64,000 nucleotides of DNA from Candidatus Similichlamydia laticola (GTDB lineage: Bacteria > Chlamydiota > Chlamydiia > Chlamydiales > Parilichlamydiaceae): the NCBI RefSeq assembly GCF_003339615.1, contig NZ_QQBG01000008.1:1-64000 (forward strand). The letters are read 5' to 3'. Shown here piece after piece: positions 19,401-27,447 of the stretch; position 1 is the stretch's first letter, and each line of letters starts with the position of its first letter. The notes under the pieces were generated by a model. The model saw only the letters and a list, made by a program, of their open reading frames with translations. It made no database searches and was not told the origin of the DNA. The translations under genes and the position numbers were made by a program.

Positions 19401-20236
19401 TGACTAATAGGCCTGCTCTTGTTTTGGATGCTTCGGGCATCCTCTTTCGATCTTTCTTTGGGATGCCTTACCTCAAAAACGACAAGGGAGAACCTACAGG
19501 AGCCCTATTTGGGCTTGTGCGTTTCCTTTTTCGACTCAAAACAGAATTCTTTGGGGCTCCTATCTTGGTTGTTTTAGATGGTCCGGATAACAAGAGAAGG
19601 AGAAGACGACTCTATCCGCTTTACAAGGAGCAGAGAGTCGAGCTTGATCCGGACCTCTATTTTCAAATTGGGGAGGTTCCCGAGCTTTGTGCTCGTTTAG
19701 GATTGCCTTGCCTTGCCTTAGAAGGAGAAGAAGCTGATGACGTCATTGGATCCGTAGTTAGAAACAGAAAACAAGAGACGTATGTTTTCTCTTTTGATAA
19801 AGACCTTTGTCAGCTTGTTTCTACAAGTGTTCAGGTGGTTAGACCCAAAAAAGAATTCCTTTTTCTAAATGAAGCAGGTGTCCAGGCCGAGTACGGTGTT
19901 TTGCCCACACAAATTCCAGCTTGGTTGGCTATTGTCGGAGACGCATCAGATGGATTACCGGGGATTCCTGGTCTTGGCCCTAAAAAAGCGGTTGCGCTCC
20001 TACGAGAGTATGGCACATTGCAGGCGGCAATAGATTCGCACCAAGTTGGCCGAGTGGGTCAGTTGTTGCTGCAGTATCGTGAGCAGGCTCTTTTCATGGA
20101 AGCCTTTACTCGATTGATTGATTCGATTCCTCTTCCTGCTTTCTCATGGTCTTCCCCTGTTCAGCAAGGGGCTTTAGAAACTTGGCTCAAGGAAAAAGGT
20201 TTTTTTTCTTTGTTGAAAAACATGCCAGTTGATTAG
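19397..20236 (+). CDS. Stand-alone 5'-3' exonuclease (DNA polymerase I N-terminal domain)
   Basis: 279 residues from ATG 19397 that cover only the 5'-nuclease domain of DNA polymerase I: VLDASGILFRSFFGMP, VVLDGP, the metal-binding LEGEEADDVIGS near residue 115, FDKDLCQLV and GDASDGLPGIPGLGPKKAVALL (the helix-hairpin-helix). It ends with a stop and a terminator; no 3'-5' exonuclease or polymerase domain follows. In Chlamydia this position holds full-length polA. The protein should remove RNA primers and flaps. The polymerase part is either lost or encoded elsewhere. Confidence 0.9.
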   Translation: MMTNRPALVLDASGILFRSFFGMPYLKNDKGEPTGALFGLVRFLFRLKTEFFGAPILVVLDGPDNKRRRRRLYPLYKEQRVELDPDLYFQIGEVPELCARLGLPCLALEGEEADDVIGSVVRNRKQETYVFSFDKDLCQLVSTSVQVVRPKKEFLFLNEAGVQAEYGVLPTQIPAWLAIVGDASDGLPGIPGLGPKKAVALLREYGTLQAAIDSHQVGRVGQLLLQYREQALFMEAFTRLIDSIPLPAFSWSSPVQQGALETWLKEKGFFSLLKNMPVD

Positions 20237-20262
20237 CCCCGGGAAGAGGCAGGGCTTTTTTT
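20235..20262 (+). terminator. Rho-independent terminator after the exonuclease gene
   Basis: AGCCC and GGGCT form a 5-bp stem around a 12-nt loop, followed directly by a run of seven T. The stem begins inside the stop codon of the exonuclease gene. Confidence 0.55.
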
Positions 20263-20730
20263 AGCCTTGCTTGGCAAATAGCATCGACTGTAGATGCGAC
20301 TTGAGCGCTTGACTTGCTTTTTTGATAAAAGGAACAGTCGGCTGAATGAAATAATGATCATCATGGATGATGAGGTAGCTTCCCTTTTGCGCTGCCATGT
20401 AAAAAAATCTCCCTGCTGCGTAGAGTCTACTTTGGAGAAAATGGGTTATCCAGTTAAAATGAGGGCCTTGCTCTAGTCGTCTCGTGTCAAGATTGTGGAG
20501 AATGCCGGAAAGTGTGTCTGGCAGGTGTCCTTTGGTCCGTACTCCCTTGTTTCTTTCTCACTGGGGTTGGTTCATCTGTCCATGTTTAGGGAGACTTTGG
20601 GTTATTTCTTGTGGAGTTATGGGCTTATTTGTCTCTCCGCTTTCTCGACGGGCGCTTGTTGCTGTAGATCAAGTCATTTTCCTATTGGTGAAGTTGTTCA
20701 TCTTCTCTTTCTGTCATTTAAGGGACTTAC
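20263..20730 (+). other. 468-bp gap before rho without a recognisable gene
   Basis: Only short frames of 60-88 codons occur here and none shows a known motif or a good ribosome site; in particular there is no P-loop of a CoaE kinase and no polymerase motif. The stretch is T-rich on the plus strand. It could hold a long rho leader, the decayed remains of polA/coaE, or both. I see no strong promoter. Confidence 0.4.
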
Positions 20731-22431
20731 ATGAATTCGGAATCAGTTAATCAAGAGTCTTCTTCGGACGCCCTTTCGCAAAATGTGGGAGCAAAGGTCG
20801 CTTGTGATGATCGCTCAAGGGAGAACTTGCTCGTACCACCTTCCATGTTGGTTTCTCCTCCTTCTTCGGTTCAGAGAAGATCCTCTAAGGAAAATGGCTT
20901 GGCACGGTCTCGGTCTGTCGAGAAGGGAATAGAGCGCAATTCAGAGAGGAGTACAGGGGAGAGGCGGGAGCGTCGACCCGTTCCTAGAAGGCAAAAGTCT
21001 GATCGGGCTTATTCTTTGGGTGGTCATGGACAAACATGTTCTTCTGATCGTATGTATTCTGGCAATGTACGTGATCAACATGAGGATCGGTGTCGTTTGA
21101 TTCGTATTTCTTCCGAAGAAAGTTCAGCTCCTTTTTCTGAGGAGGAGGGTTCTTCTCCTTCAGATAGGGTACCGCGTGTAACACGTATTGCGGATCTTCA
21201 AAGGATGAATGTTGAGGGGCTGCACGCTTTTGCTAAGCAGATTGGTTTTCGTTTCGCAGGATCTTTAACCAAGTCACAAATGGTGTTTGAGTGTGTTCGT
21301 GTGTTATGTGAACGCCCGGATGAGATTTTAGTTTGCGAAGGTGGTCTAGAAATTTTGGCGGACGGGTTTGGCTTTTTGCGTTCTCCTAATTACAATTATC
21401 TTTCTTCGGCTGAAGATATTTATGTTTCTCCTGCGCAGATTCGCCGCTTTGACCTTAAAAAAGGGGATACTGTTTCTGGTACAGTTCGATCTCCTAAGGA
21501 TAAAGAAAAGTATTTTGCCCTTCATCAGATTGACAAGATTAATGGGAAGTCGGCTGTAGAGTTAAGGGATCGTGTTCTGTTTGAAAACTTGACTCCTTGC
21601 TATCCAAGCGAGCGTCTTGTTATGGAAACGACGAAAGATGTTCTTGCCACTCGGGTCATTGATTTGATCAGTCCTCTTGGGAAGGGTCAAAGAGGCATTA
21701 TCTTGGCTCCTCCTCGTTCTGGGAAGACGGTTATGCTCCAGAACATTGCTCGTGCTATTGCAACCAACCATCCAGACGTTACTCTTTTGGTCTTATTGAT
21801 TGATGAAAGGCCTGAAGAGGTGACAGACATGTTACGGACTGTCAAAGGGGAAGTTGTGGCTTCTACCTTTGACGAAACTCCAGAAAGGCATGTTCAGGTA
21901 GCAGAGATGGTGATTGAAAAAGCCAAGCGTTTGGTTGAAGTCGGGCACGATGTTGTTATCCTCCTCGATTCCTTAACTCGTTTGACTCGGGCCTACAATA
22001 CGGTTCAGCCCCATTCGGGTAAGATTCTTTCTGGTGGTATTGACGCTAATGCTTTGCATAAACCGAAAAGGTTTTTTGGAGCAGCTCGTAATATTGAAGA
22101 AGGGGGCTCCCTGACTATTTTCGCTACTTTACTCGTCGAAACATCGTCTAGAATGGACGAAGTCATTGCTGAAGAGTTTAAAGGAACGGGGACAACAGAG
22201 CTTTGCCTTGAGAAGGCTTTATCGGATCGAAGGATTTACCCAGCTATCGATATTGTACGTAGTGGAACACGTAAAGAAGAGATGCTTTACCATCCTAGTG
22301 AGTTAGAGAAGATTTACATTCTTAGACAGGCTACAACAGAGTTGTCTGTCATTGACGCGATGAACTTATTGCTAGGTCGTTTACGTAAGACAAACAGCAA
22401 CGTTGAGTTCCTGCTTTCCTTAAAGGACTAA
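20731..22431 (+). CDS. rho: Transcription termination factor Rho with long disordered N-terminus
   Basis: 566 residues. The first 145 are an unusual Ser/Arg/Glu-rich, low-complexity extension. The Rho N-terminal helix bundle ([20 protein letters not shown]) begins near 150, followed by the RNA-binding cold-shock-like domain with the GFGFLRSP signature near 212, then the ATPase domain with Walker A APPRSGKT near 326, [13 protein letters not shown] near 351 and the Q/R-loop region [12 protein letters not shown]. It would form the hexameric helicase that ends transcription. The ATG at 20731 lies after AAGGGAC. Confidence 0.97.
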   Translation: MNSESVNQESSSDALSQNVGAKVACDDRSRENLLVPPSMLVSPPSSVQRRSSKENGLARSRSVEKGIERNSERSTGERRERRPVPRRQKSDRAYSLGGHGQTCSSDRMYSGNVRDQHEDRCRLIRISSEESSAPFSEEEGSSPSDRVPRVTRIADLQRMNVEGLHAFAKQIGFRFAGSLTKSQMVFECVRVLCERPDEILVCEGGLEILADGFGFLRSPNYNYLSSAEDIYVSPAQIRRFDLKKGDTVSGTVRSPKDKEKYFALHQIDKINGKSAVELRDRVLFENLTPCYPSERLVMETTKDVLATRVIDLISPLGKGQRGIILAPPRSGKTVMLQNIARAIATNHPDVTLLVLLIDERPEEVTDMLRTVKGEVVASTFDETPERHVQVAEMVIEKAKRLVEVGHDVVILLDSLTRLTRAYNTVQPHSGKILSGGIDANALHKPKRFFGAARNIEEGGSLTIFATLLVETSSRMDEVIAEEFKGTGTTELCLEKALSDRRIYPAIDIVRSGTRKEEMLYHPSELEKIYILRQATTELSVIDAMNLLLGRLRKTNSNVEFLLSLKD

Positions 22432-22439
22432 AATAAAAC

Positions 22440-22961
22440 ATGCTCTTTTGGGCTTTTTGGATTGTTCCTCAAACCTTAACCTTGTTTAGGCTAGGCGTGG
22501 GGTTGGTTCTTTGTTTGAACCTCTCTATCTCCACAAAAAAGTTTTTGTTTTTCTTCGCTATTTTGTCTGATGGACTAGATGGTTTTCTGGCAAGACGCTG
22601 GAAAGTTTGTTCAGCTCTTGGAGCCTGCTTGGACCCTGTTGCTGACCGCGTTCTTTTCTATGCTCTTGCCTGGTCTTTTTCTTCTTCTGTACCTGGAAAA
22701 CTACATCATCATCTTCTTCTCATTCCTTTACGGGATCTTGCCCTTCTCCTCTATTGGCTTTGCTGGCTAGCTCTTCCTGCTAGGGAAAGACAAACCTCTG
22801 CTCTTAGGCAATCCATGATTTCGGGAAAGTTGCTTACGGCTTTTCAGGCGCTGCTGATGTTCGCTCTTTTCTACGGTGTTCCAATCGGTCTAGAATGGTT
22901 TTTTGTTCATTCTTTTCTGATTGCCGTAACAGCCTTTGAATTAGGTAGTTTATTCTCCTGA
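22440..22961 (+). CDS. pgsA: CDP-alcohol phosphatidyltransferase, probably PGP synthase
   Basis: Integral membrane enzyme of phospholipid synthesis. 173 residues with the complete family signature: Asp44, Asp47-Gly48, Ala51-Arg52, Gly61, Asp65 and Asp69. Four to five membrane segments are visible. The substrate (glycerol-3-phosphate versus serine) cannot be read from the motif; position next to rho and similarity in size suggest phosphatidylglycerophosphate synthase. It starts 8 bp after rho and its 3' end overlaps the convergent LysM gene by 12 bp. Confidence 0.82.
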   Translation: MLFWAFWIVPQTLTLFRLGVGLVLCLNLSISTKKFLFFFAILSDGLDGFLARRWKVCSALGACLDPVADRVLFYALAWSFSSSVPGKLHHHLLLIPLRDLALLLYWLCWLALPARERQTSALRQSMISGKLLTAFQALLMFALFYGVPIGLEWFFVHSFLIAVTAFELGSLFS

Positions 22962-24440
22962 TGCTGGAATCTTAATAAGGTCCCCCTCATGAAAAGGTTC
23001 CCTTTTCTTAGGATTAGCATTAAGAATACTCTCAACGGAAATACCGTACTGTTTGGAAATCGAACAGATAGTATCTTCTTTCCCCATTAGATGCATGCCA
23101 CGTATCTGTTCCGACTCTGAGGTCACGTGCTCTTGGTTTTCTAAGAAATCAAAAACTTGTGCTAAGCGTGCTAATTTTTGAGAAACAACAGATCTCTTGC
23201 GGTACAGTTTGACCTGTTTAGGTGAGACAATTTTACTGCTGGAAAGAAACTCTTCCAGTCTTTTCTCGAGACAAGAACGAAAGTCTTTTAAAGCTTCTCC
23301 TGTTATGGAGATTTCTTCCTTTACTTGTTCCAGCATGGGCAGCTGGACATTTACTGCTTGAAGTTCTTCAAGACGATCACGACACTTTTGAAGGTTTAAG
23401 GTAAAGTTCTTAAGATCTTCTCGATAGAGATTGATTTGCTCCTGTTGGAGGGGTTCGGGGAGTCCGTGATCTTTCAGACCATCCACTTGCTTCGTTGTAT
23501 CTTGTCGGGCAGCTTCTCCTCTTCTTGCTTTTTCCTCTTCTGAAAAGAAATAGTGAGGGATCTTTTGCTGAACAAGAAGAAATTGTTCGAGTTTTGCTTG
23601 GGCTCTTTCAAGCTCCTCTTTCTCTACATTCATATCGGATCGAAGGCGTTCTAAACCAGCAATGGAGGCATGGCCAGGATTAGAGAGAAAAAATGTGATC
23701 TCATCTTCAATCAGACCAATATGGTAAATTGACTCCCGAGACTTGAGGTAGATCGTATTAACATCACGACACAACTGCTCATGAATCGTTACCATACAGG
23801 GCGAAGGATCTTGTGCACCACATCTCGATAGGAAGGTCTTCACTTCTTCAAGCTTCTCCAAAACAGGTTGCCACCTCTCTCGGAGAGACAAGGTCTCCTG
23901 CTGTAGACTTTGGAGTTCCTCTTCGAAGGGAACAGAGGCTGTTTTCTCTTTGCCTTGGTCTTGAGGAGGAGTTGGAAGGGGTGTCTCTCCAGCAGTAGTC
24001 CCTTCGGTAAGATCATGCTCAGTAGGTGCAGCTTCTGCCTTTTCCCTCTTTTGTCTTTCCCTTTGAGCGATTTCTGTTCTGACTTCCACGATTAAGTTTT
24101 GAATATCGCGACGGACTCGATCCAAGTCCTGTTCTTTTACATTTATATAGGGATTTTTTGATCGTACTTTTTCAAGAAGCTTCTCAACACGTCGAATATT
24201 TTCTTCGACCTTGCTAAGCTTACTAGGACATTTTTTTTCGACTTTTTCTTTAAGGTGTTCTAATGCAGACAGAAGCCTATGGAGATGCTTACGAATATGG
24301 TGTAAAGATCTGGTTGAGTTGCTCTCTTGACTAGCTTGCAAAACTAAGGGAGTCCGCTTACACAGTCTCTGTTCAACAGAGGCACAGGACATCCAATATG
24401 TACTCAAGAGAACAGACAGGAGGATCCTTTGGGAAGTCAT
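22950..24440 (-). CDS. Exported coiled-coil protein with C-terminal LysM domain
   Basis: 496 residues. A short hydrophobic N-terminus (residues 5-17) ends in MSCAS, a possible but non-canonical lipoprotein site. Residues about 40-430 are mostly charged helices with long coiled-coil stretches and a Glu/Pro/Thr-rich linker near 140-170. The last 45 residues are a LysM fold (EDTICSISKQYGISVESILNANPKK, then GDLIKIP), which binds peptidoglycan-type glycans. It may tether or sense the thin chlamydial cell-division peptidoglycan. I do not recognise the orthologue. Confidence 0.75.
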   Translation of the reverse strand: MTSQRILLSVLLSTYWMSCASVEQRLCKRTPLVLQASQESNSTRSLHHIRKHLHRLLSALEHLKEKVEKKCPSKLSKVEENIRRVEKLLEKVRSKNPYINVKEQDLDRVRRDIQNLIVEVRTEIAQRERQKREKAEAAPTEHDLTEGTTAGETPLPTPPQDQGKEKTASVPFEEELQSLQQETLSLRERWQPVLEKLEEVKTFLSRCGAQDPSPCMVTIHEQLCRDVNTIYLKSRESIYHIGLIEDEITFFLSNPGHASIAGLERLRSDMNVEKEELERAQAKLEQFLLVQQKIPHYFFSEEEKARRGEAARQDTTKQVDGLKDHGLPEPLQQEQINLYREDLKNFTLNLQKCRDRLEELQAVNVQLPMLEQVKEEISITGEALKDFRSCLEKRLEEFLSSSKIVSPKQVKLYRKRSVVSQKLARLAQVFDFLENQEHVTSESEQIRGMHLMGKEDTICSISKQYGISVESILNANPKKREPFHEGDLIKIPASGE

Positions 24441-24630
24441 CGAATGTTTCTCCAGTTAGAGCAGCAATAAGGATAAAAGGGGTCAGCGTAACAGAGCCCT
24501 ATCCCTTTCCTAAGAATAATCAGGACAGACTCCCTCCGCCCTTCAAGCTTCAAGAACAGGAACCATCCATCTATAATCCGTCGACTTTTTGTGAGCCACC
24601 CTTATCTTTGAGCAAGAAGAGCTGTCCTCT

Positions 24631-25320
24631 CTAAGAAGTAACTCTTTTGTACTGAATTTCAACAGATTGCCTGATTCGCAGGAAGAGAGAATGAGCTCCC
24701 TCTACTGTGAGAGAAACATATCGTTGCAGCCAGTAGTGGTAGCTCAAGCAAGTCATCCCGTTTAGAAGGGCAAGAAGGGGAAAAACAAGGTCGAAGCTAT
24801 ACGTAGAAAGGAGAGGGGGCGGTTCTAGGCTCCAATCCACTGAGAGGGTGTACAAAAAACCAAAAAGGCCCATTCCTAAAGAAAGCCACATTCCAAAGGG
24901 GAAAAAGTTAATCCTTTGGTAGAGATCATGCTTTACCTCTTCAATCAAGCAGGAGACCCTCTGCTCAACAAGGGCAAGATCTTCATGAGACAAATAGCCA
25001 CCTTCTTTGGTGCAGGAACTATTCTTTTGAATAAGAAGGAGGCAGGTGCCATAAAAATCTTCGTAAATTGGCTCAAGAATGGGATGAACCAAAATATCCT
25101 TTTTTAATAAATCAAAGGGTCGGTCTTGAGCTTCCTGAATGTAAAGCATCATATCCTCTTCTTTAATCGTACATGTCCTGAGGTGAAACAAGCCCCTAAG
25201 GAAAAAAAAGAAGTTAAGGGGAAGAAAAGCAAATAGGCACAGAAAGATGCACTTAGAGAAAGGACTAAAGTGACAATAGGCTTTAAAAAGAAAATGGATG
25301 TTCATGTTGCTGATTGGCAT
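24631..25320 (-). CDS. Three-TM membrane protein, ExbB/TolQ-like topology
   Basis: 229 residues. One membrane segment at the N-terminus (CIFLCLFAFLPLNFFFFL), a roughly 95-residue charged loop, then two segments (FPFGMWLSLGMGLFGFLYTL and FDLVFPLLALLNGMTCLSY) and a short charged tail. This is the ExbB/TolQ/MotA proton-channel layout and length. In Chlamydia, from memory, exbB lies next to dsbD and tatD, the same arrangement as here. The usual Gly/Thr pattern of the channel helices is weakly conserved and no exbD follows, so the call is tentative. Confidence 0.45.
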   Translation of the reverse strand: MPISNMNIHFLFKAYCHFSPFSKCIFLCLFAFLPLNFFFFLRGLFHLRTCTIKEEDMMLYIQEAQDRPFDLLKKDILVHPILEPIYEDFYGTCLLLIQKNSSCTKEGGYLSHEDLALVEQRVSCLIEEVKHDLYQRINFFPFGMWLSLGMGLFGFLYTLSVDWSLEPPPLLSTYSFDLVFPLLALLNGMTCLSYHYWLQRYVSLTVEGAHSLFLRIRQSVEIQYKRVTS

Positions 25321-25417
25321 GGATACGATTTAAAGATCATAACAATCAAAGGAGAATCCTACTGGGTTAATCTCCTTCTCGCTAAACTTCAAGACAATTT
25401 TTTCGTTAGGGGAACAT

Positions 25418-26443
25418 ATGTTTAGTCGACTCTTTCGAGTTTTAGTCACTTTTTCGACCCTCTTCTCAGGGATATTGGTCTGTCAAGATACGACATCTTC
25501 TATCCTCCATCGAGAGGGTCTCTTCGGAAAGTTTTTTTCCGTTTTGCCCTCTTCCTCCTTTTTGCCCTCTTCCCATTACTTGGGCCTCCTTCTTGGTATG
25601 CTCGTCCTGGGACTCCTTATTCAACTAGCACCTTGGACTACTTCTTTTGACTTGGGAATCTGCTCCCAGTCTTTTTTTGTTTTGGGCCTCCTAGAAAGAG
25701 TGGTCGTAGCCGGTACGACATTGATGGCTACCCTAGCTGCAGGAAGTTCCATGCACCTTATGGCTTACTTCATTAACCTAAAGGCTGTTGTGGAGAACCT
25801 CTCACCTTATCACGCAGCTTTTTTTTCAACGGTCTGCATCCTTTGCGTAGGATGTGCCACGTATTTTTTTCTTGCGGACACTCGATCCCAATTTCAAGAA
25901 AAAGAAAAAGACCTCCTGGGTAGCCTTATTGCTCTTTTTTTTAAGACCTTTTTGCAAATAGGCTCCGTCTTTTTATTCTTAATTCCTATGACAAAAGGCT
26001 TGATGATCGATATCTTCTCCCAAAGCCTTCTCTCCTACTGGCCTCTTTACATCGTTTTAGGTTTAGGGACGCTGCTGCCTTCCTTTTCTAAGTCCATCTT
26101 TATGGGGGAAGCTGTTTCAGGGACAGTTTGGGATTCCTTTTCAAGGTGGGGACAAGCCCTGTCAGGGTGGATCTTCTTAATTGGAGCCATTTTCTTTGCA
26201 CGGGCTTTTGCGGAAACAGTCTACTTCCCTTCTACAGTTTGGTCCCTCTGCCTGGCTTCTTATCTTGTCTCCTTTTGTCTTTTTTGCGCTCGAGAATTTT
26301 CTCATCGGATCGTATCTTGGGTCTGGATTATGATGGCTTTCTTGGTTGTCGTTGCCTTTTTTATTTTAGAACGCCATGAATTGTGTGTTCAGAATATCGG
26401 TTTTCACCCCGTTCAGGAACAGCTAGGACTCGTTTTCCCTTGA
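25418..26443 (+). CDS. Polytopic membrane protein of unknown function
   Basis: 341 residues with about nine hydrophobic segments and only short loops; the longest loop, near residue 152, is charged. I see no family motif, no CxxC pair and no thioredoxin domain. It lies 9 bp upstream of tatD, where I recall Chlamydia having dsbD, so it may be a replacement or a heavily diverged remnant of the DsbD membrane domain. A transporter role is possible but unsupported. Confidence 0.55.
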   Translation: MFSRLFRVLVTFSTLFSGILVCQDTTSSILHREGLFGKFFSVLPSSSFLPSSHYLGLLLGMLVLGLLIQLAPWTTSFDLGICSQSFFVLGLLERVVVAGTTLMATLAAGSSMHLMAYFINLKAVVENLSPYHAAFFSTVCILCVGCATYFFLADTRSQFQEKEKDLLGSLIALFFKTFLQIGSVFLFLIPMTKGLMIDIFSQSLLSYWPLYIVLGLGTLLPSFSKSIFMGEAVSGTVWDSFSRWGQALSGWIFLIGAIFFARAFAETVYFPSTVWSLCLASYLVSFCLFCAREFSHRIVSWVWIMMAFLVVVAFFILERHELCVQNIGFHPVQEQLGLVFP

Positions 26444-26452
26444 GGGTTCGTT

Positions 26453-27238
26453 ATGTTTTTTGTCGACACCCATGTTCATTGGACGCATGACAAGTTATGG
26501 CCTGCTCATGCTTGGATCGAGAAAGCACAACAGGCTCAAGTAGCTTATATGATGACGATCTGTCTTTCTTCAAAGGACTTGAATCGAGCCATGGAGCTGC
26601 AACAAAGCTACTCCTCTGTCGGAATAGTTGCCGCTCTTCATCCAGCCGATGTATACGGACAGGACGATCTTTTTTGGGAAGAAGTACAGCAATATGCCAA
26701 AACAGCAAAGCTTAAGGCTGTCGGAGAAACAGGGCTCGATCTCTTCCATCAAGATGTACCTTTGGAAGAACAGAGAAGGCGTTTTATTCTCCATCTCGAA
26801 TTGGCTTTATTGTGTCAGTTACCTGTTGTCGTTCACGCACGAGAGGCGCTTCCTCTTGTTTTGGAGATCTTAGACCAACATTACCTGTCAGATCGACAGG
26901 CACGCCGAGGCGTTATCCACTGCTTTGGTGGAGGAATAGAAGAATACAAAGAAATCACTAAAAGAGGATGGTGCGTCGGAATCGGCGGGTGTGTGACCTT
27001 CAAAAGGTCAAATGCACTGAGAGAATGCGTCAGGATACTCGACCCTTCAAGCTACGTCCTCGAGACAGATGCACCCTATCTCAGTCCGGAACCGGACAGA
27101 AGAAGGGTGAACCAAAGCGGATACCTTCCCGAAATAGCAAAGTTTGTTGCTCTCCTGAGAGACGAAACAGTAGAAAAAGTCGCTGAGGACACAACAAAAA
27201 ACGCGATAGCCCTCTTCGATCTCAAAGAGATCACCTAG
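26453..27238 (+). CDS. tatD: TatD-family metal-dependent hydrolase
   Basis: 261-residue TIM-barrel metallohydrolase, related to 3'-5' DNA/RNA exonucleases and D-aminoacyl-tRNA deacylase-like enzymes. Metal ligands: His7 and His9 in DTHVHW, Glu in GETGLD near 94, His in VVVHAREA near 128, His in GVIHCFGG near 153 and Asp in LETDAPYLSPEP near 205. All key residues are present. It is the second gene of a pair with the membrane protein. Confidence 0.93.
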   Translation: MFFVDTHVHWTHDKLWPAHAWIEKAQQAQVAYMMTICLSSKDLNRAMELQQSYSSVGIVAALHPADVYGQDDLFWEEVQQYAKTAKLKAVGETGLDLFHQDVPLEEQRRRFILHLELALLCQLPVVVHAREALPLVLEILDQHYLSDRQARRGVIHCFGGGIEEYKEITKRGWCVGIGGCVTFKRSNALRECVRILDPSSYVLETDAPYLSPEPDRRRVNQSGYLPEIAKFVALLRDETVEKVAEDTTKNAIALFDLKEIT

Positions 27239-27260
27239 AAGGCTTTTCGCTCAAAACACT

Positions 27261-27356
27261 CTACTTGTACTTGTGCTTATGACGATCACGCCTGCGCCTT
27301 TTCTTGCGCTTGTGCTTATTCATTTTGTGTCTGCGTTTCTTTTTGACCGATGACAT
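27261..27356 (-). CDS. 31-residue Lys/Arg-rich protein of the AURKAIP1/COX24 (mS38/bS22-like) type
   Basis: A short gene below usual length cut-offs. The ATG at 27356, preceded by AGGAC, opens 31 codons ending TAG at 27261. The product begins MSSVKKKRRHKMNKHKRKK and continues with Arg/Lys/His to the end. SVKKKRRxKMxKHKRKKRxR is the hallmark of the AURKAIP1/COX24 domain, found in the mitochondrial small-subunit protein mS38 and in tiny bacterial ribosome-associated proteins. It would bind rRNA. It sits between tatD and dnaB, in dnaB orientation. Confidence 0.75.
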   Translation of the reverse strand: MSSVKKKRRHKMNKHKRKKRRRRDRHKHKYK

Positions 27357-27447
27357 AGACGTCCTGTTCTTTGTCCTTAACTGAGCAAAAAAGAGTCAAG
27401 CGGCCGTTAGTCTACGGTTTGTTTCTTTTTTTAGAAACCGGAAGCCG

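Noticed and set aside
20294-20750. Three short plus-strand frames before rho as possible coaE or polA remnants
   Set aside because: No P-loop, no polymerase motif and no ribosome site; kept only as a gap with possible decay.
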